NCBI GenBank assembly: GCA_024363285.1
Contig: AP024710.1
Span: 1,644,001 to 1,708,000 of the forward strand
DNA from: Leptolinea sp. HRD-7
GTDB taxonomy: Bacteria; Chloroflexota; Anaerolineae; Anaerolineales; Anaerolineaceae
Length of the DNA: 64,000 nt
Direction of reading: 5' to 3'
The notes beneath the pieces are model-generated. The model saw only the letters and a list, made by a program, of their open reading frames with translations, did no database searches and was not told where the DNA came from. The position numbers and the translations under genes are program-made. Shown in pieces: positions 34,082-42,073 of this stretch (position 1 is its first letter; each line of letters starts with the position of its first letter).

Positions 34082-34960
34082 TTAGAACGAACTTGCATCT
34101 ACATGATTGTTTTCCGGGAGGTCATGGCGTTTGCGCCAGAACAGAAATGCGGCAATGACGATGGCAATCGCCAGTCCGCATCCGAATTCATCTATGATAT
34201 ACGGAGTTACCGCGTTTTGCCCTGTCATTGGAGTGAAAACGGCCTGAACGAATAGATTGTGACTGGCATGCAGTATGGCCGCGGTCCACAGGCTGCCGGA
34301 TTTTAAACGGAGCCAGGCAAAAACAAAGCTGATACCCACCACCATGATCAGGAACATAGTTGCTCCATACCAGGTGGGTACTCCCGGTAATCTGTAATCC
34401 GCGAAAAAGATCAGGGGCATGTGCCACAGCGCCCAGATCACACCGCTTATCAAACTGACCCGGGTGTAGGGCATGATCTCTGCCATCTCCGGCACCAGCA
34501 AACCGCGCCACCCGATCTCTTCACCCAGCGCGGAAAGCAGACTGGTGATCACCCCCAGCGTGGACATGATAGCCGTGAAGATCAGAAGACCTTGCGTTCC
34601 TGATAACCCGGGATAACTCGCGGCCAGGTCTTTTAAGAATTCAGCAGAGGGAAAAGTTCCCAGGCCGGAAATCCAGGTGAACCCATACACCACCAGGCAA
34701 TACAACAATGGAACAACGTACGCTAAAGCCAGGTATTTGAATTTACCCGGTTTCCACCCCATCCCTTTGAGAGAATGTTCAAAAATGAGTTGGGTAATAA
34801 TGCCGGCCACACCGGGAGTCCACATTAATAACAAGACGTACAGTCCGCCCGCGGCCATTAATGTCCCGGATCGGATGATCAGGTAATAGAACAGGCAGGA
34901 TACTGTCAGTGTGATTGCGAGAAAAACGGTAATTTTCTTTTCAGCTTTTTTTTGCCGCAT
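34082..34960 (-). CDS. CPBP-family intramembrane protease, 292 aa
   Basis: Eight or so helices with the CPBP (Abi) motifs: EE-x3-R as GEEIGWRGLL near residue 155, a WALWHMPL segment with conserved His, and HASHN near the end. Such glutamate-type membrane proteases resemble Rce1, and many bacterial ones help in peptide maturation or immunity. ATG 34960 is preferred because AGAGGAC lies upstream; ATG 35002 lacks a ribosome site. The gene is divergent from the TetR operon and may be controlled by the same operator, though that palindrome lies closer to tetR. Confidence 0.88.
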   Translation of the reverse strand: MRQKKAEKKITVFLAITLTVSCLFYYLIIRSGTLMAAGGLYVLLLMWTPGVAGIITQLIFEHSLKGMGWKPGKFKYLALAYVVPLLYCLVVYGFTWISGLGTFPSAEFLKDLAASYPGLSGTQGLLIFTAIMSTLGVITSLLSALGEEIGWRGLLVPEMAEIMPYTRVSLISGVIWALWHMPLIFFADYRLPGVPTWYGATMFLIMVVGISFVFAWLRLKSGSLWTAAILHASHNLFVQAVFTPMTGQNAVTPYIIDEFGCGLAIAIVIAAFLFWRKRHDLPENNHVDASSF

Positions 34961-35114
34961 AAGGATCTGTCCTCTGGAGTTTGATTGCGTAACGGATGAC
35001 ATTCTATATACGATTGGCCTTCAGTCTTGTAGCAAAGAATTATATGTTTTTTTACATTAATGACTACATGGTTTGAATTTTGAATCTAAATCTCCGGGTA
35101 TTTGAATTTGTCAG

Positions 35115-35142
35115 TTGACAGAAAAATAAATCTGGTTATAAT
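35115..35142 (+). promoter_or_regulatory. Consensus promoter of the TetR operon
   Basis: TTGACA (35115-35120) and TATAAT (35137-35142), both perfect, are separated by 16 bases. Transcription should start at about 35149, inside the palindrome that follows. Confidence 0.85.
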
Positions 35143-35158
35143 ATTGAACATGTTCAAT
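35143..35158. promoter_or_regulatory. Palindromic operator, likely for the TetR regulator
   Basis: ATTGAACATGTTCAAT is a perfect 16-base palindrome directly after the -10 box. A further half-site (ATGTTCAAT) follows at 35161-35169. The position across the start point is typical for TetR-family self-repression. Confidence 0.8.
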
Positions 35159-35181
35159 AAATGTTCAATATGGAAATTGTG

Positions 35182-35748
35182 ATGAAAACAGATGTTAAAG
35201 AAAAAATTATACGCGCCACGATCGAATTGCTTGAAGAACGGAACGACGCTGAGAGCATCACCATGCGCATGATAGCAGATAGAGCCGGGGTTGGGCTTGG
35301 GCTGATCAACTACCATTTTAAAACCCGTGAAGCACTGATCAATGATGCCATCGGGCAAATGATGTTTCATGCGGTGAAACCACACCTCTCTCTTCAGTCC
35401 TCAATGGATAGTGACCCGAAAGAAGCCATCCGGTCAATATTCAAGGCAACCTCAGATATCGGGGCGCGCTACGCGCTGGGACGATTTGCCGTTCAGTACG
35501 CGCTGCTGCAGGGAAACATGGAAGTCCCGGCAATGATCGTTCCCCTGATCAGGCAATTTTACGGGAAGCGAAAAGACGATCTGGAAATCCGCCTGATCGC
35601 CTTTTCAATGGTGACGGTTATGCAGGTTGCCTACATTCGCGATGACGCTTTCCGCCTGTATGCCGGCCTTGAAATTCATAATGAACAAATGCGTAATGAA
35701 CTGATCGACCGCATAATCGACCAGTATTTAGTTTCGGAGGAAAAATGA
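35182..35748 (+). CDS. TetR-family transcriptional regulator, 188 aa
   Basis: The N-terminal helix-turn-helix reads KEKIIRATIELLEE then ITMRMIADRAGVGLGLINYHF, the TetR signature. The C-terminal part is an all-helical ligand domain. ATG 35182 is chosen over 35161, which would lie in the operator half-site; with a start point near 35149 it leaves a short leader. It should bind the palindrome at its own promoter. The stop overlaps the next small gene by four bases. The ligand is unknown. Confidence 0.9.
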   Translation: MKTDVKEKIIRATIELLEERNDAESITMRMIADRAGVGLGLINYHFKTREALINDAIGQMMFHAVKPHLSLQSSMDSDPKEAIRSIFKATSDIGARYALGRFAVQYALLQGNMEVPAMIVPLIRQFYGKRKDDLEIRLIAFSMVTVMQVAYIRDDAFRLYAGLEIHNEQMRNELIDRIIDQYLVSEEK

Positions 35749-35945
35749 AAGTTTTAAGTATCGTTTTGGGTTCCATCAGTGTGTTACTTCTGGGTTCAAC
35801 CTTGCTCTGCGGATTCTGGATCAACTCTCATACACCGGCTGGTACCGCACCGGAAGCCAGCAGCATTACCTTCCATACGCAAATTGCCGTTGCCTCTGTC
35901 ATTTTTGTGCTGGCCGCGTTGGGGGTCTCCATCTTCGCGAAATAG
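35745..35945 (+). CDS. Small two-helix membrane protein in the TetR operon, 66 aa
   Basis: Two hydrophobic helices (about 3-25 and 45-64) flank a short Thr/Pro/Ala loop. The start ATGA overlaps the tetR stop, with GGAGGAAAA just upstream, so it is co-expressed and repressed with the regulator. The function is unknown. It may be a membrane partner of the stress that the regulator senses. Confidence 0.8.
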   Translation: MKVLSIVLGSISVLLLGSTLLCGFWINSHTPAGTAPEASSITFHTQIAVASVIFVLAALGVSIFAK

Positions 35946-35981
35946 CGGCAGACTGGCAAAATATTCCGTCTAAACCAGTTG

Positions 35982-36007
35982 CGACAGCTCCCATCCTGGA
36001 GCTGTCG
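35982..36007 (+). terminator. Hairpin terminator after the TetR operon
   Basis: CGACAGCTCC (35982-35991) and GGAGCTGTCG (35998-36007) form a perfect 10-bp stem with a 6-nt loop. The tail is only TGCTTT, so it is weaker than a classic terminator. It separates the operon from the SRP RNA promoter. Confidence 0.6.
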
Positions 36008-36024
36008 TGCTTTAACCAAAACAA

Positions 36025-36053
36025 TTGACACAGGAACATTCCTACGGTATCCT
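36025..36053 (+). promoter_or_regulatory. Promoter of the SRP RNA gene
   Basis: TTGACA (36025-36030), a 17-base spacer and TATCCT (36048-36053) place the start near 36060, exactly where the RNA's closing stem begins. Confidence 0.8.
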
Positions 36054-36059
36054 TACGCC

Positions 36060-36174
36060 GCGTTCGGGTGGGTCCGGCGCGGCAGAATCCTTCGAACCCC
36101 GCCAGGTCTGAGAGGAAGCAACGGTAAGGAGGACCATCTGGGTGCCGCCGGGTTTCCTGCCCGAACGCATTTTT
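36060..36174 (+). ncRNA. ffs: Signal recognition particle RNA (4.5S type)
   Basis: The conserved apical part is present at about 36101-36120: CCAGGTCTGAGAGGAAGCA, with a GAGA tetraloop in place of GGAA and the GGAAGCA strand that binds Ffh. The ends pair perfectly (GCGTTCGGG, 36060-36068, with CCCGAACGC, 36160-36168), followed by a T-run that ends transcription. CCGGCGCGGCA and TGCCGCCGG extend the stem. The length of about 110 nt is that of small bacterial SRP RNA without Alu domain. It has its own promoter. With Ffh it targets nascent membrane proteins. Confidence 0.92.
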
Positions 36175-36192
36175 TGAATGGAGCTGATTGAA

Positions 36193-37077
36193 ATGACCGA
36201 AAAAACCCCGCCTGTTTGCAGCTACGAAGGTTCAGATTATCAGACCAGTTTCTGGGACGAAGGCGGACGCGCGTATGAAGACACGGCGGAGGTGCATGCC
36301 CTCAAGAAGCTGCTGCCGGCCGGAGGGAAAAAAATGCTGGAATTGGGTGCAGGCGCCGGCCGTAATACCCCCCGCTACACGGGTTTTCAGCAGGTAACCC
36401 TGGTCGATTTCTCTTTGACGCAATTACAGCAGGCGCGGGAACGGCTGGGTGACTCTCCGGAGTATCGATATGTAGCTGCCGATATCTATCATTTACCGTT
36501 TGGTGAAAGTCAATTTGACGCAGCTACCATGATCCGCACCCTGCATCACATGAAAGATGCCCCGCTGGCTTTGAAAAAGATCCACGCCAGCCTGAAACCT
36601 GGTGCGGTGTTCATTCTGGAATACGCGAACAAACTAAACCTGAAGGCTATATTGCGATACCTGTTAAAGAAACAGACATGGAGCCCGTTTACACTGGAAC
36701 CGGTGGAATTTGTGGAATTAAATTTTGACTTTCACCCGCAGGCCATCCGCAACTGGCTGGCGGAAACCGGATTCAAGTTGGAGCGCCAGGTCACCGTTTC
36801 GCATTTCCGAATCGGTTTCCTGAAGAAAATATTCCCTGCCCGTTTCCTGGCAGCCCTTGATTCCGCCGCTTCTCATACAGGCGAATGGTGGCAATTGACT
36901 CCCAGCGTGTTCACGCGCTCCACGGTCACCGAGAAGGTTACTACCCCCGGTATTTCATTCTTCTGCTGCCCGGCCTGCGGTGCGGACCTGCCTGATACTC
37001 CGCCAGAACTGGTTTGCCCGAAATGTGGCAAACGCTATCCGGTGACCGGCGGTATATACGACTTCCGGTCGTTCTAG
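36193..37077 (+). CDS. SAM-dependent methyltransferase with C-terminal zinc ribbon, 294 aa
   Basis: The class I methyltransferase motif I is MLELGAGAGRNTP (about 50-62), followed by VTLVDFS and the MIRTLHHM region. A C-terminal Trm112-like ribbon reads CPACGADLP and CPKCGKRYP (about 259-285). TGGAG stands eight bases before ATG 36193; the ATG at 36178 lies in the SRP terminator T-run. The substrate could be a lipid, quinone or small molecule. The last bases overlap the convergent methyltransferase gene by four. Confidence 0.88.
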   Translation: MTEKTPPVCSYEGSDYQTSFWDEGGRAYEDTAEVHALKKLLPAGGKKMLELGAGAGRNTPRYTGFQQVTLVDFSLTQLQQARERLGDSPEYRYVAADIYHLPFGESQFDAATMIRTLHHMKDAPLALKKIHASLKPGAVFILEYANKLNLKAILRYLLKKQTWSPFTLEPVEFVELNFDFHPQAIRNWLAETGFKLERQVTVSHFRIGFLKKIFPARFLAALDSAASHTGEWWQLTPSVFTRSTVTEKVTTPGISFFCCPACGADLPDTPPELVCPKCGKRYPVTGGIYDFRSF

Positions 37078-37811
37078 TTCTTCTCAATCACCCAGAAATG
37101 TGACAATCCAAGACCCCGAAGAGGGGTCTTTTCGAGCCACTGCAGGATGGCGCGCAGGGCTTTTCCCAGCGCGGGACGGCGGGCGATGATATTGTCATAC
37201 GCGCCAAAGATGATGGTTCGGGACACGATTTTGACGGGAAGCCCGGAGAATAATCGTTCCAGATCTTTTCCGGTATAGATGTTGACGTGCGGGGCGAGCC
37301 TGTCACGCCAGCGGCGGGGAAGGTAATTGATCAGCGGTGTGTTACCAAAGTGATACGTCCCCTTCCAGTAATGTCCATGGGTCTCAAACGGATATCCCCG
37401 GTTGGGAACGAACAACGTCAACCGTCCGCCGGGTTTCAGAACCCGCGTGATCTCACAGGCAGCCTGGCGGTCATCCTGTACATGTTCCAGCACTTCGTGG
37501 CTTAACACCAGGTCAAATGTGTTGTCAGGGAAGGGCAGGTGTTCACCCACTCCGCCAACCGTTGATGGCCCTTTCGCGTGAGCTTCTACGGCGCGTTCCA
37601 GTTCAATTTCGAGCCCTACGGCCAGCGAAGCGTTTTCAGAAAGACGTGCCAGATATGAACCTACACCACACCCGTCTTCCAGCACATAACCGGAAACTCT
37701 TTCACCGGCAGCCTGCCGGATCATAGCCAGACGGCGTTCCTGCCCGGCCCGCCATACATACGAAGGCTCGCCGCGCAGGGCGGCTTTTGAAGAGGGATTA
37801 TGATCGATCAC
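37074..37811 (-). CDS. SAM-dependent methyltransferase, 245 aa
   Basis: Motif I is VLEDGCGVGSYLARL (about 43-57), followed by VGLEIE, the acidic EHLPFPDNTFDLVLSHEVLEH region and VLKPGGRLTLFVPN. The layout is that of the Methyltransf_11/UbiE-like class. The start is GTG 37811 with TTGGAA upstream. Its 3' end overlaps the other methyltransferase gene on the opposite strand. The substrate is unknown. Confidence 0.9.
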   Translation of the reverse strand: MIDHNPSSKAALRGEPSYVWRAGQERRLAMIRQAAGERVSGYVLEDGCGVGSYLARLSENASLAVGLEIELERAVEAHAKGPSTVGGVGEHLPFPDNTFDLVLSHEVLEHVQDDRQAACEITRVLKPGGRLTLFVPNRGYPFETHGHYWKGTYHFGNTPLINYLPRRWRDRLAPHVNIYTGKDLERLFSGLPVKIVSRTIIFGAYDNIIARRPALGKALRAILQWLEKTPLRGLGLSHFWVIEKN

Positions 37812-37840
37812 GTGAATATTCCAATTATGGTGTTCTGGTT

Positions 37841-39523
37841 TTATTCTTCCGTGGAAGAAAACGGAACCCAGGTTAGTATAGTTGTGCCGATACCCGGCTC
37901 AGACGTCAGCTCAAGATCGCCGTTCACATTACGGGCGCGCGTTTGCATATTTGAGAGTCCGTGTCCGAGTGACGTGCGGGTGCTTTCCATATCAAATCCC
38001 TTACCGTTGTCACGGATTTCCATCAAGACCCGGTCCCCGGTAGTCCACACCACCACTTCAACCTTTTTGGCTTTGGCATGTTTCGCGGTGTTGGCCAGAG
38101 CTTCCTGGCAGATATGAAAGAGAGCCAGCGCGCGGGAAGCGGGCAACTTCTCCAACCCGTCAGAAGGACCGGTAATGTGAGCTTCGGCCAGGGTATTGGC
38201 GCGGAATTCATTGACCAGACGTTGCAGCCCCTGCATCAGATTCTCATCTACCAGTTGGCGCGGGCGGAGATCTAAAATATACGTACGGATATCCCGAATG
38301 GTATTGTTCAATCCTTTAATGGATTGGTCAATGCGTTCTTTGGATTGCTCTGGATCTTCTGAGAGCAAAAGGCGCGCGTGTTCCAGCGTCAAACCGACCG
38401 CGTATATTGACTGGATGATACCGTCGTGCAGATCCATCCCAATACGTTCTCGTTCTTCCAGCACAGCCAACCGGCGGCTGTTATTGTTATATCGAACGTT
38501 TTCAAGTGCCGTTCCCATCCACGAACCAATGGCACTGATGAATTGAATATCCAGATCGGTTAACGGGCGGCGATCAAGCACGGCCACACAAAGAACTCCC
38601 AGCACATTGCTGCGACCGCGCAGCGGAAAGCTGGCGATCTGGTGAACGTTATTGTTCAATACAGCATCGTTCAATTCCTGGCTGTCATTTGGATTGACCG
38701 TCAGCACTTTGGGCAGGCCGGTCTTGGCCGTCATGCCCACCATTCCTCGCCCGACGGCAAATGTTTCTTCCTTCCATAAGGCCGATACTGTTTTTCCGCG
38801 ATGCAGTACGAGTTTTAGCTTTTTCTCGCCTTCAGGGCGCAGGTATACTTCACCGGCTTTCAGATCAAGGAAATCCATCAATTGAGTAAGGGCGATCTTG
38901 ATTATGGCGTCGATTTCTGTTGATGTCGCCAGCGTGGAAGCCATATTGTTTAATAATGCCAGGTTTTCATTGCGGCGGGTTAATTCCTGGTCACGTTTTA
39001 TGAGGCGGTCATGAAGACGCGCGTTGGCTATGGCCGAAGCCGCGAAAGCTGAAAATCTCTCAATAATTAATTGATCGTTTTTATCAAATGATGACCCATC
39101 ACGTTTGTCTGCCAGATAGATAACTCCCAGGTTCTTATTCCCCTGACGTATGGGCACACCCATAAATGTTTTCATTTTTGGGTGGCTGAACGGGAAGCCT
39201 ACACTACGTGGATCTGAAGCAATATCATTAACGATGATGGTCTCGCTGGAGCACATTAATTCACCGATCAGCCCCAAACCAATTGGTTGATGATCTATTC
39301 CAGCCAGATCGGCTGCTTTAAGGCCAATTGGAATGAAACGTTCCAACCGGCCGGTATCGCTTAGAACACCCAGCGCGGCATATTGAACATCAGCCAGTTC
39401 ACATGCCTGGGCGGTTATCCGTTCCAGCAGAGATTCGATAGAGACATCCTGCACAAGTTGGATGGAAGCCTGATGAAGCGCTGCCATCTTTGCTTCCATG
39501 GATGCGCGCGAGTTGTTTCCCAA
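37841..39523 (-). CDS. Two-GAF sensor histidine kinase of the NarL/NreB type, 560 aa
   Basis: Two GAF domains (about 20-165 and 190-335) are followed by a HisKA_3 dimerisation domain (EERERIGMDLHDGIIQSIYAVG, with His as phospho-acceptor) and a HATPase domain (DNGKGFD, LGHGLSNMQTRA). There is no membrane segment, so it senses something in the cytoplasm, perhaps a gas or redox change through GAF. It should pair with a LuxR/NarL-type regulator that is not in this window. TTG 39523 follows GGAGG by seven bases. The gene is divergent from the sulfite-oxidase-like gene. Confidence 0.92.
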   Translation of the reverse strand: MGNNSRASMEAKMAALHQASIQLVQDVSIESLLERITAQACELADVQYAALGVLSDTGRLERFIPIGLKAADLAGIDHQPIGLGLIGELMCSSETIIVNDIASDPRSVGFPFSHPKMKTFMGVPIRQGNKNLGVIYLADKRDGSSFDKNDQLIIERFSAFAASAIANARLHDRLIKRDQELTRRNENLALLNNMASTLATSTEIDAIIKIALTQLMDFLDLKAGEVYLRPEGEKKLKLVLHRGKTVSALWKEETFAVGRGMVGMTAKTGLPKVLTVNPNDSQELNDAVLNNNVHQIASFPLRGRSNVLGVLCVAVLDRRPLTDLDIQFISAIGSWMGTALENVRYNNNSRRLAVLEERERIGMDLHDGIIQSIYAVGLTLEHARLLLSEDPEQSKERIDQSIKGLNNTIRDIRTYILDLRPRQLVDENLMQGLQRLVNEFRANTLAEAHITGPSDGLEKLPASRALALFHICQEALANTAKHAKAKKVEVVVWTTGDRVLMEIRDNGKGFDMESTRTSLGHGLSNMQTRARNVNGDLELTSEPGIGTTILTWVPFSSTEE

Positions 39524-39599
39524 AAAGAGATCCTCCTGCCTGTAGACGTTCCGATTCTAACCCATAATCATCCTCTTCTGTCAAACCATTCACACACTG

Positions 39600-39628
39600 C
39601 TGACAGAGTTAGTTCCCTTCGCTATAAT
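39600..39628 (+). promoter_or_regulatory. Promoter of the sulfite-oxidase-like gene
   Basis: CTGACA (39600-39605) and TATAAT (39623-39628) are 17 bases apart, with the ATG 22 bases after the -10 box. Confidence 0.65.
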
Positions 39629-39649
39629 AATGACTGGAGACCATGGATT

Positions 39650-40288
39650 ATGCTGAATAATTTTCAACAAAGGAAAGAAATCGAAAACCATCTCCGAGAA
39701 GAGGGTCGTATTCCTCCGGGGCAGTCTTTAACTCAAAAATTTCCAGTTTTGCATTACGGTCCGGTTCCGGCGTTTGACCCGGACACGTGGAATTTTAAAA
39801 TCTGGGGGGAAGTTGAAAAACCGTTGACCTTGAATTGGAACGAATTTAATCAGTTACCACGCACGAAATTGCTGTTAGATATTCATTGCGTAACAAAATG
39901 GAGTAAACCGGATACCCTGTGGGAAGGTGTTTCCGTGCGGTCATTGATCGAACAAGGTTTGATCAAACCCAAACCGGAAGCTCGCTTTGTGTTACAACAC
40001 GCCGAATTTGGTTTTACCGCTAATCTGCCGGTTGAGATCATGTTGGCCGACAACTTCTTGCTTGCTACCCATTACGACGGACTTCCAATTACACCTGAAC
40101 ACGGTTTCCCTCTACGCGGTGTCATTGGTGCGATTGTAGGCCGTGACGACTTGAAAGTCACGTATTTCTGGAAGGGGGCTAAATGGCTTCGCGGACTGGA
40201 ATTTTTGCCGACAGATCGTCTGGGTTTCTGGGAACAGGCAGGATACAACAATAGCGCGGATGTTTGGAAAGAAGAACGCCTGCGTTGA
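39650..40288 (+). CDS. Sulfite-oxidase-like molybdopterin protein (YedY-related), 212 aa
   Basis: The pattern of the molybdopterin-binding domain of sulfite oxidase/YedY is clear: FKIWGEVEKPLTL, LLDIHCVTKWS with the Mo-ligand Cys, WEGVSVRSLIEQ, and the HGFPLRGVI...LKVTYFWKGAKW end. The frame opens at 39383, but ATG 39650 gives the right length behind the promoter. No Tat or Sec signal is seen, so the enzyme may be cytoplasmic, as are some short homologues. The substrate is unknown. The gene ends one base before the convergent LysM-protein gene. Confidence 0.88.
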   Translation: MLNNFQQRKEIENHLREEGRIPPGQSLTQKFPVLHYGPVPAFDPDTWNFKIWGEVEKPLTLNWNEFNQLPRTKLLLDIHCVTKWSKPDTLWEGVSVRSLIEQGLIKPKPEARFVLQHAEFGFTANLPVEIMLADNFLLATHYDGLPITPEHGFPLRGVIGAIVGRDDLKVTYFWKGAKWLRGLEFLPTDRLGFWEQAGYNNSADVWKEERLR

Positions 40289-40289
40289 C

Positions 40290-41066
40290 CTATCTCTGAC
40301 GACCAAGCCGGGCGACATACACACCCAGACCGATCCCGCCCAACACCAGTACCGCGCCAACAATTCCCAGAAGGGGAGATTTTGATTCAGTTGACGCATT
40401 TCCTGTATTGGGTTCCACTGCTTTTGATGAAACCTGCGCGCCAAAATCCAGCGTGGATTTGTCGCCGGCACCAAGTTTTAATGGCACATTCAGCAGAGAT
40501 GTAGCATTATAACCTTCGGGGATAGCTACGCTGACGTTGTATTCACCTTCGAGAAGATCAGAAAAACACACAGCGGCTGACGAATCAGTCTTATTGGTCA
40601 GGTTTACTTTAGCGTCGCGATCGGTGATGCTGATCGCGCCACCTGCCAAAGGTAACTCTCCTCCATCTGGAACGGAATTGCCGTTGATATCATTGAAGAG
40701 CAATACACAGATCTGCCCAATTCCCGGTTCGAGGGTGGGAGTAGGAATCTGGTTTGGCGGTGTGGCTGTTGCCTGGGCGGCTGGTTTATCGGCAATACCA
40801 ATTAGAAGTTGTTGACCTTCCCGAAGAGCGCAATCCTCTTTCAGATTATTTAAACGGCGGATATCATCAATGGAAACACCGGTCAAAAAAGAAATGCTGG
40901 TGCAATTATCACTTGCTTTGACGATGTAAATAATCCGTCCGTCCGCGTTAGGGGTGGGGGTTCCGTAAACTACCTGCGGATAAATGGAACCGGCCTGAAC
41001 CGGGAAGATGCTAAATAATAACAAGCTTGCAACAAGTATCAATCCTGAAAGGAAAAATTTGTTCAT
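40290..41066 (-). CDS. Surface-anchored LysM protein with SdrD-like domain, 258 aa
   Basis: The start at 41066 gives a signal peptide (MNKFFLSGLILVASLLLFSI). A LysM-like domain (IIYIVKASDNCTSISFLTGVS...LREGQQLLIG, about 45-95) follows. Then comes an SdrD/Cna-B-like domain with the NDINGNSVPDGGE calcium loop (about 130-215), and a C-terminal helix followed by RLGRQR, as in anchored surface proteins. The frame opens at 41225, but the extra 53 residues are not protein-like. It should attach to the cell wall. No sortase motif (LPxTG) is seen. Confidence 0.8.
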   Translation of the reverse strand: MNKFFLSGLILVASLLLFSIFPVQAGSIYPQVVYGTPTPNADGRIIYIVKASDNCTSISFLTGVSIDDIRRLNNLKEDCALREGQQLLIGIADKPAAQATATPPNQIPTPTLEPGIGQICVLLFNDINGNSVPDGGELPLAGGAISITDRDAKVNLTNKTDSSAAVCFSDLLEGEYNVSVAIPEGYNATSLLNVPLKLGAGDKSTLDFGAQVSSKAVEPNTGNASTESKSPLLGIVGAVLVLGGIGLGVYVARLGRQR

Positions 41067-41142
41067 ATAAGTTGTCCTGTCTTTCGAAATTATAACATTG
41101 ACAGTACAGGTTCCCTCCCGGCAGGTATAATTTCTTCCAGGT

Positions 41143-42024
41143 ATGATGCTCAGGCAGACTTTTCTCCGTTTACTCCCTGTTGTTACCGTATGGCTGGTCG
41201 GGTTGTCCCTAATATCCGCGTGCACCGGTCAACCGGAAGAACCGGTATATGAAACATCCACCGCCACTGTAACGTCTACTTCCAGTCCAACCATCATCTG
41301 GTTCCCCGCAACGTCCACATCCACTTCTTATCCAACCCGTCAACCGGAACCTACCGAAAATCTTCATCCAGGTGTGGGAGATATTTACCTTCGGGATGAT
41401 TTCTCGCGACCGGCGTTGTGGTCGTCAAAAAATGGTGTCGGAGGAAATATTACTATTGTCAATAACGAATTAACTCTGGCATTACAGGAAGAAAAAGCTT
41501 ATATCGCCAGCCTGTTCACATCCGATGACCTTTCCTCCGCCTCGGTAGAAGTCACTTCGAATGTAACCCTTTGTAAAGCCGAAGATTCCTATGGAATGCT
41601 CATACGAGCAAGCAATGAAATGAACGGATACCGTTTCCTGGTCAATTGCCAGGGAAAGGTGAAATTGGAGATCTTGAAATCGGGAAAACCTTACACACTG
41701 GTAGATTGGATGCAGAGCGGGCAGGTATTACCGGGATCTCCATACCAGTTGCGGCTGCGGGTGTGGGCTGTAAAAGATGAATTACGGTTCTTCCTGAATG
41801 ATGTATTTCAGTTTTCCGCGCGAGACTCGATCTTTCAATCCGGTAAAATTGGTCTGTTTGCCCGCCAGGCAGCAGATACCCCGATCACGGTAAGTTATTC
41901 GAATCTGGTTATCCGATCTATCGATAATGATTATGTATTACCCAAACCGACCCCCAAACCTACTGCGACTCGGCGTGGACAGTATCAGTTGATCAATACA
42001 CCGGTTCCTACGGGCAAACCGTAA
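41143..42024 (+). CDS. Lipoprotein with a LamG/concanavalin-like domain, 293 aa
   Basis: The N-terminal segment ends in LSLISAC, a lipoprotein signal. A Thr/Ser/Pro linker (about 30-75) leads to a beta-rich domain starting with DIYLRDDFSRPALWSSK and containing SYGMLIRASNEMNGYRF, the pattern of DUF1080/LamG-like glycan-binding folds. A second Pro/Thr-rich tail ends the protein. It should bind carbohydrate or cell-wall material outside. It has the same architecture as the lipoprotein at 47173-48078, so the two may be paralogues. Confidence 0.75.
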   Translation: MMLRQTFLRLLPVVTVWLVGLSLISACTGQPEEPVYETSTATVTSTSSPTIIWFPATSTSTSYPTRQPEPTENLHPGVGDIYLRDDFSRPALWSSKNGVGGNITIVNNELTLALQEEKAYIASLFTSDDLSSASVEVTSNVTLCKAEDSYGMLIRASNEMNGYRFLVNCQGKVKLEILKSGKPYTLVDWMQSGQVLPGSPYQLRLRVWAVKDELRFFLNDVFQFSARDSIFQSGKIGLFARQAADTPITVSYSNLVIRSIDNDYVLPKPTPKPTATRRGQYQLINTPVPTGKP

Positions 42025-42073
42025 CCGGCGGGTTGTATAATCATAACTAATCAACGCAAAACAGCAGAACTCC

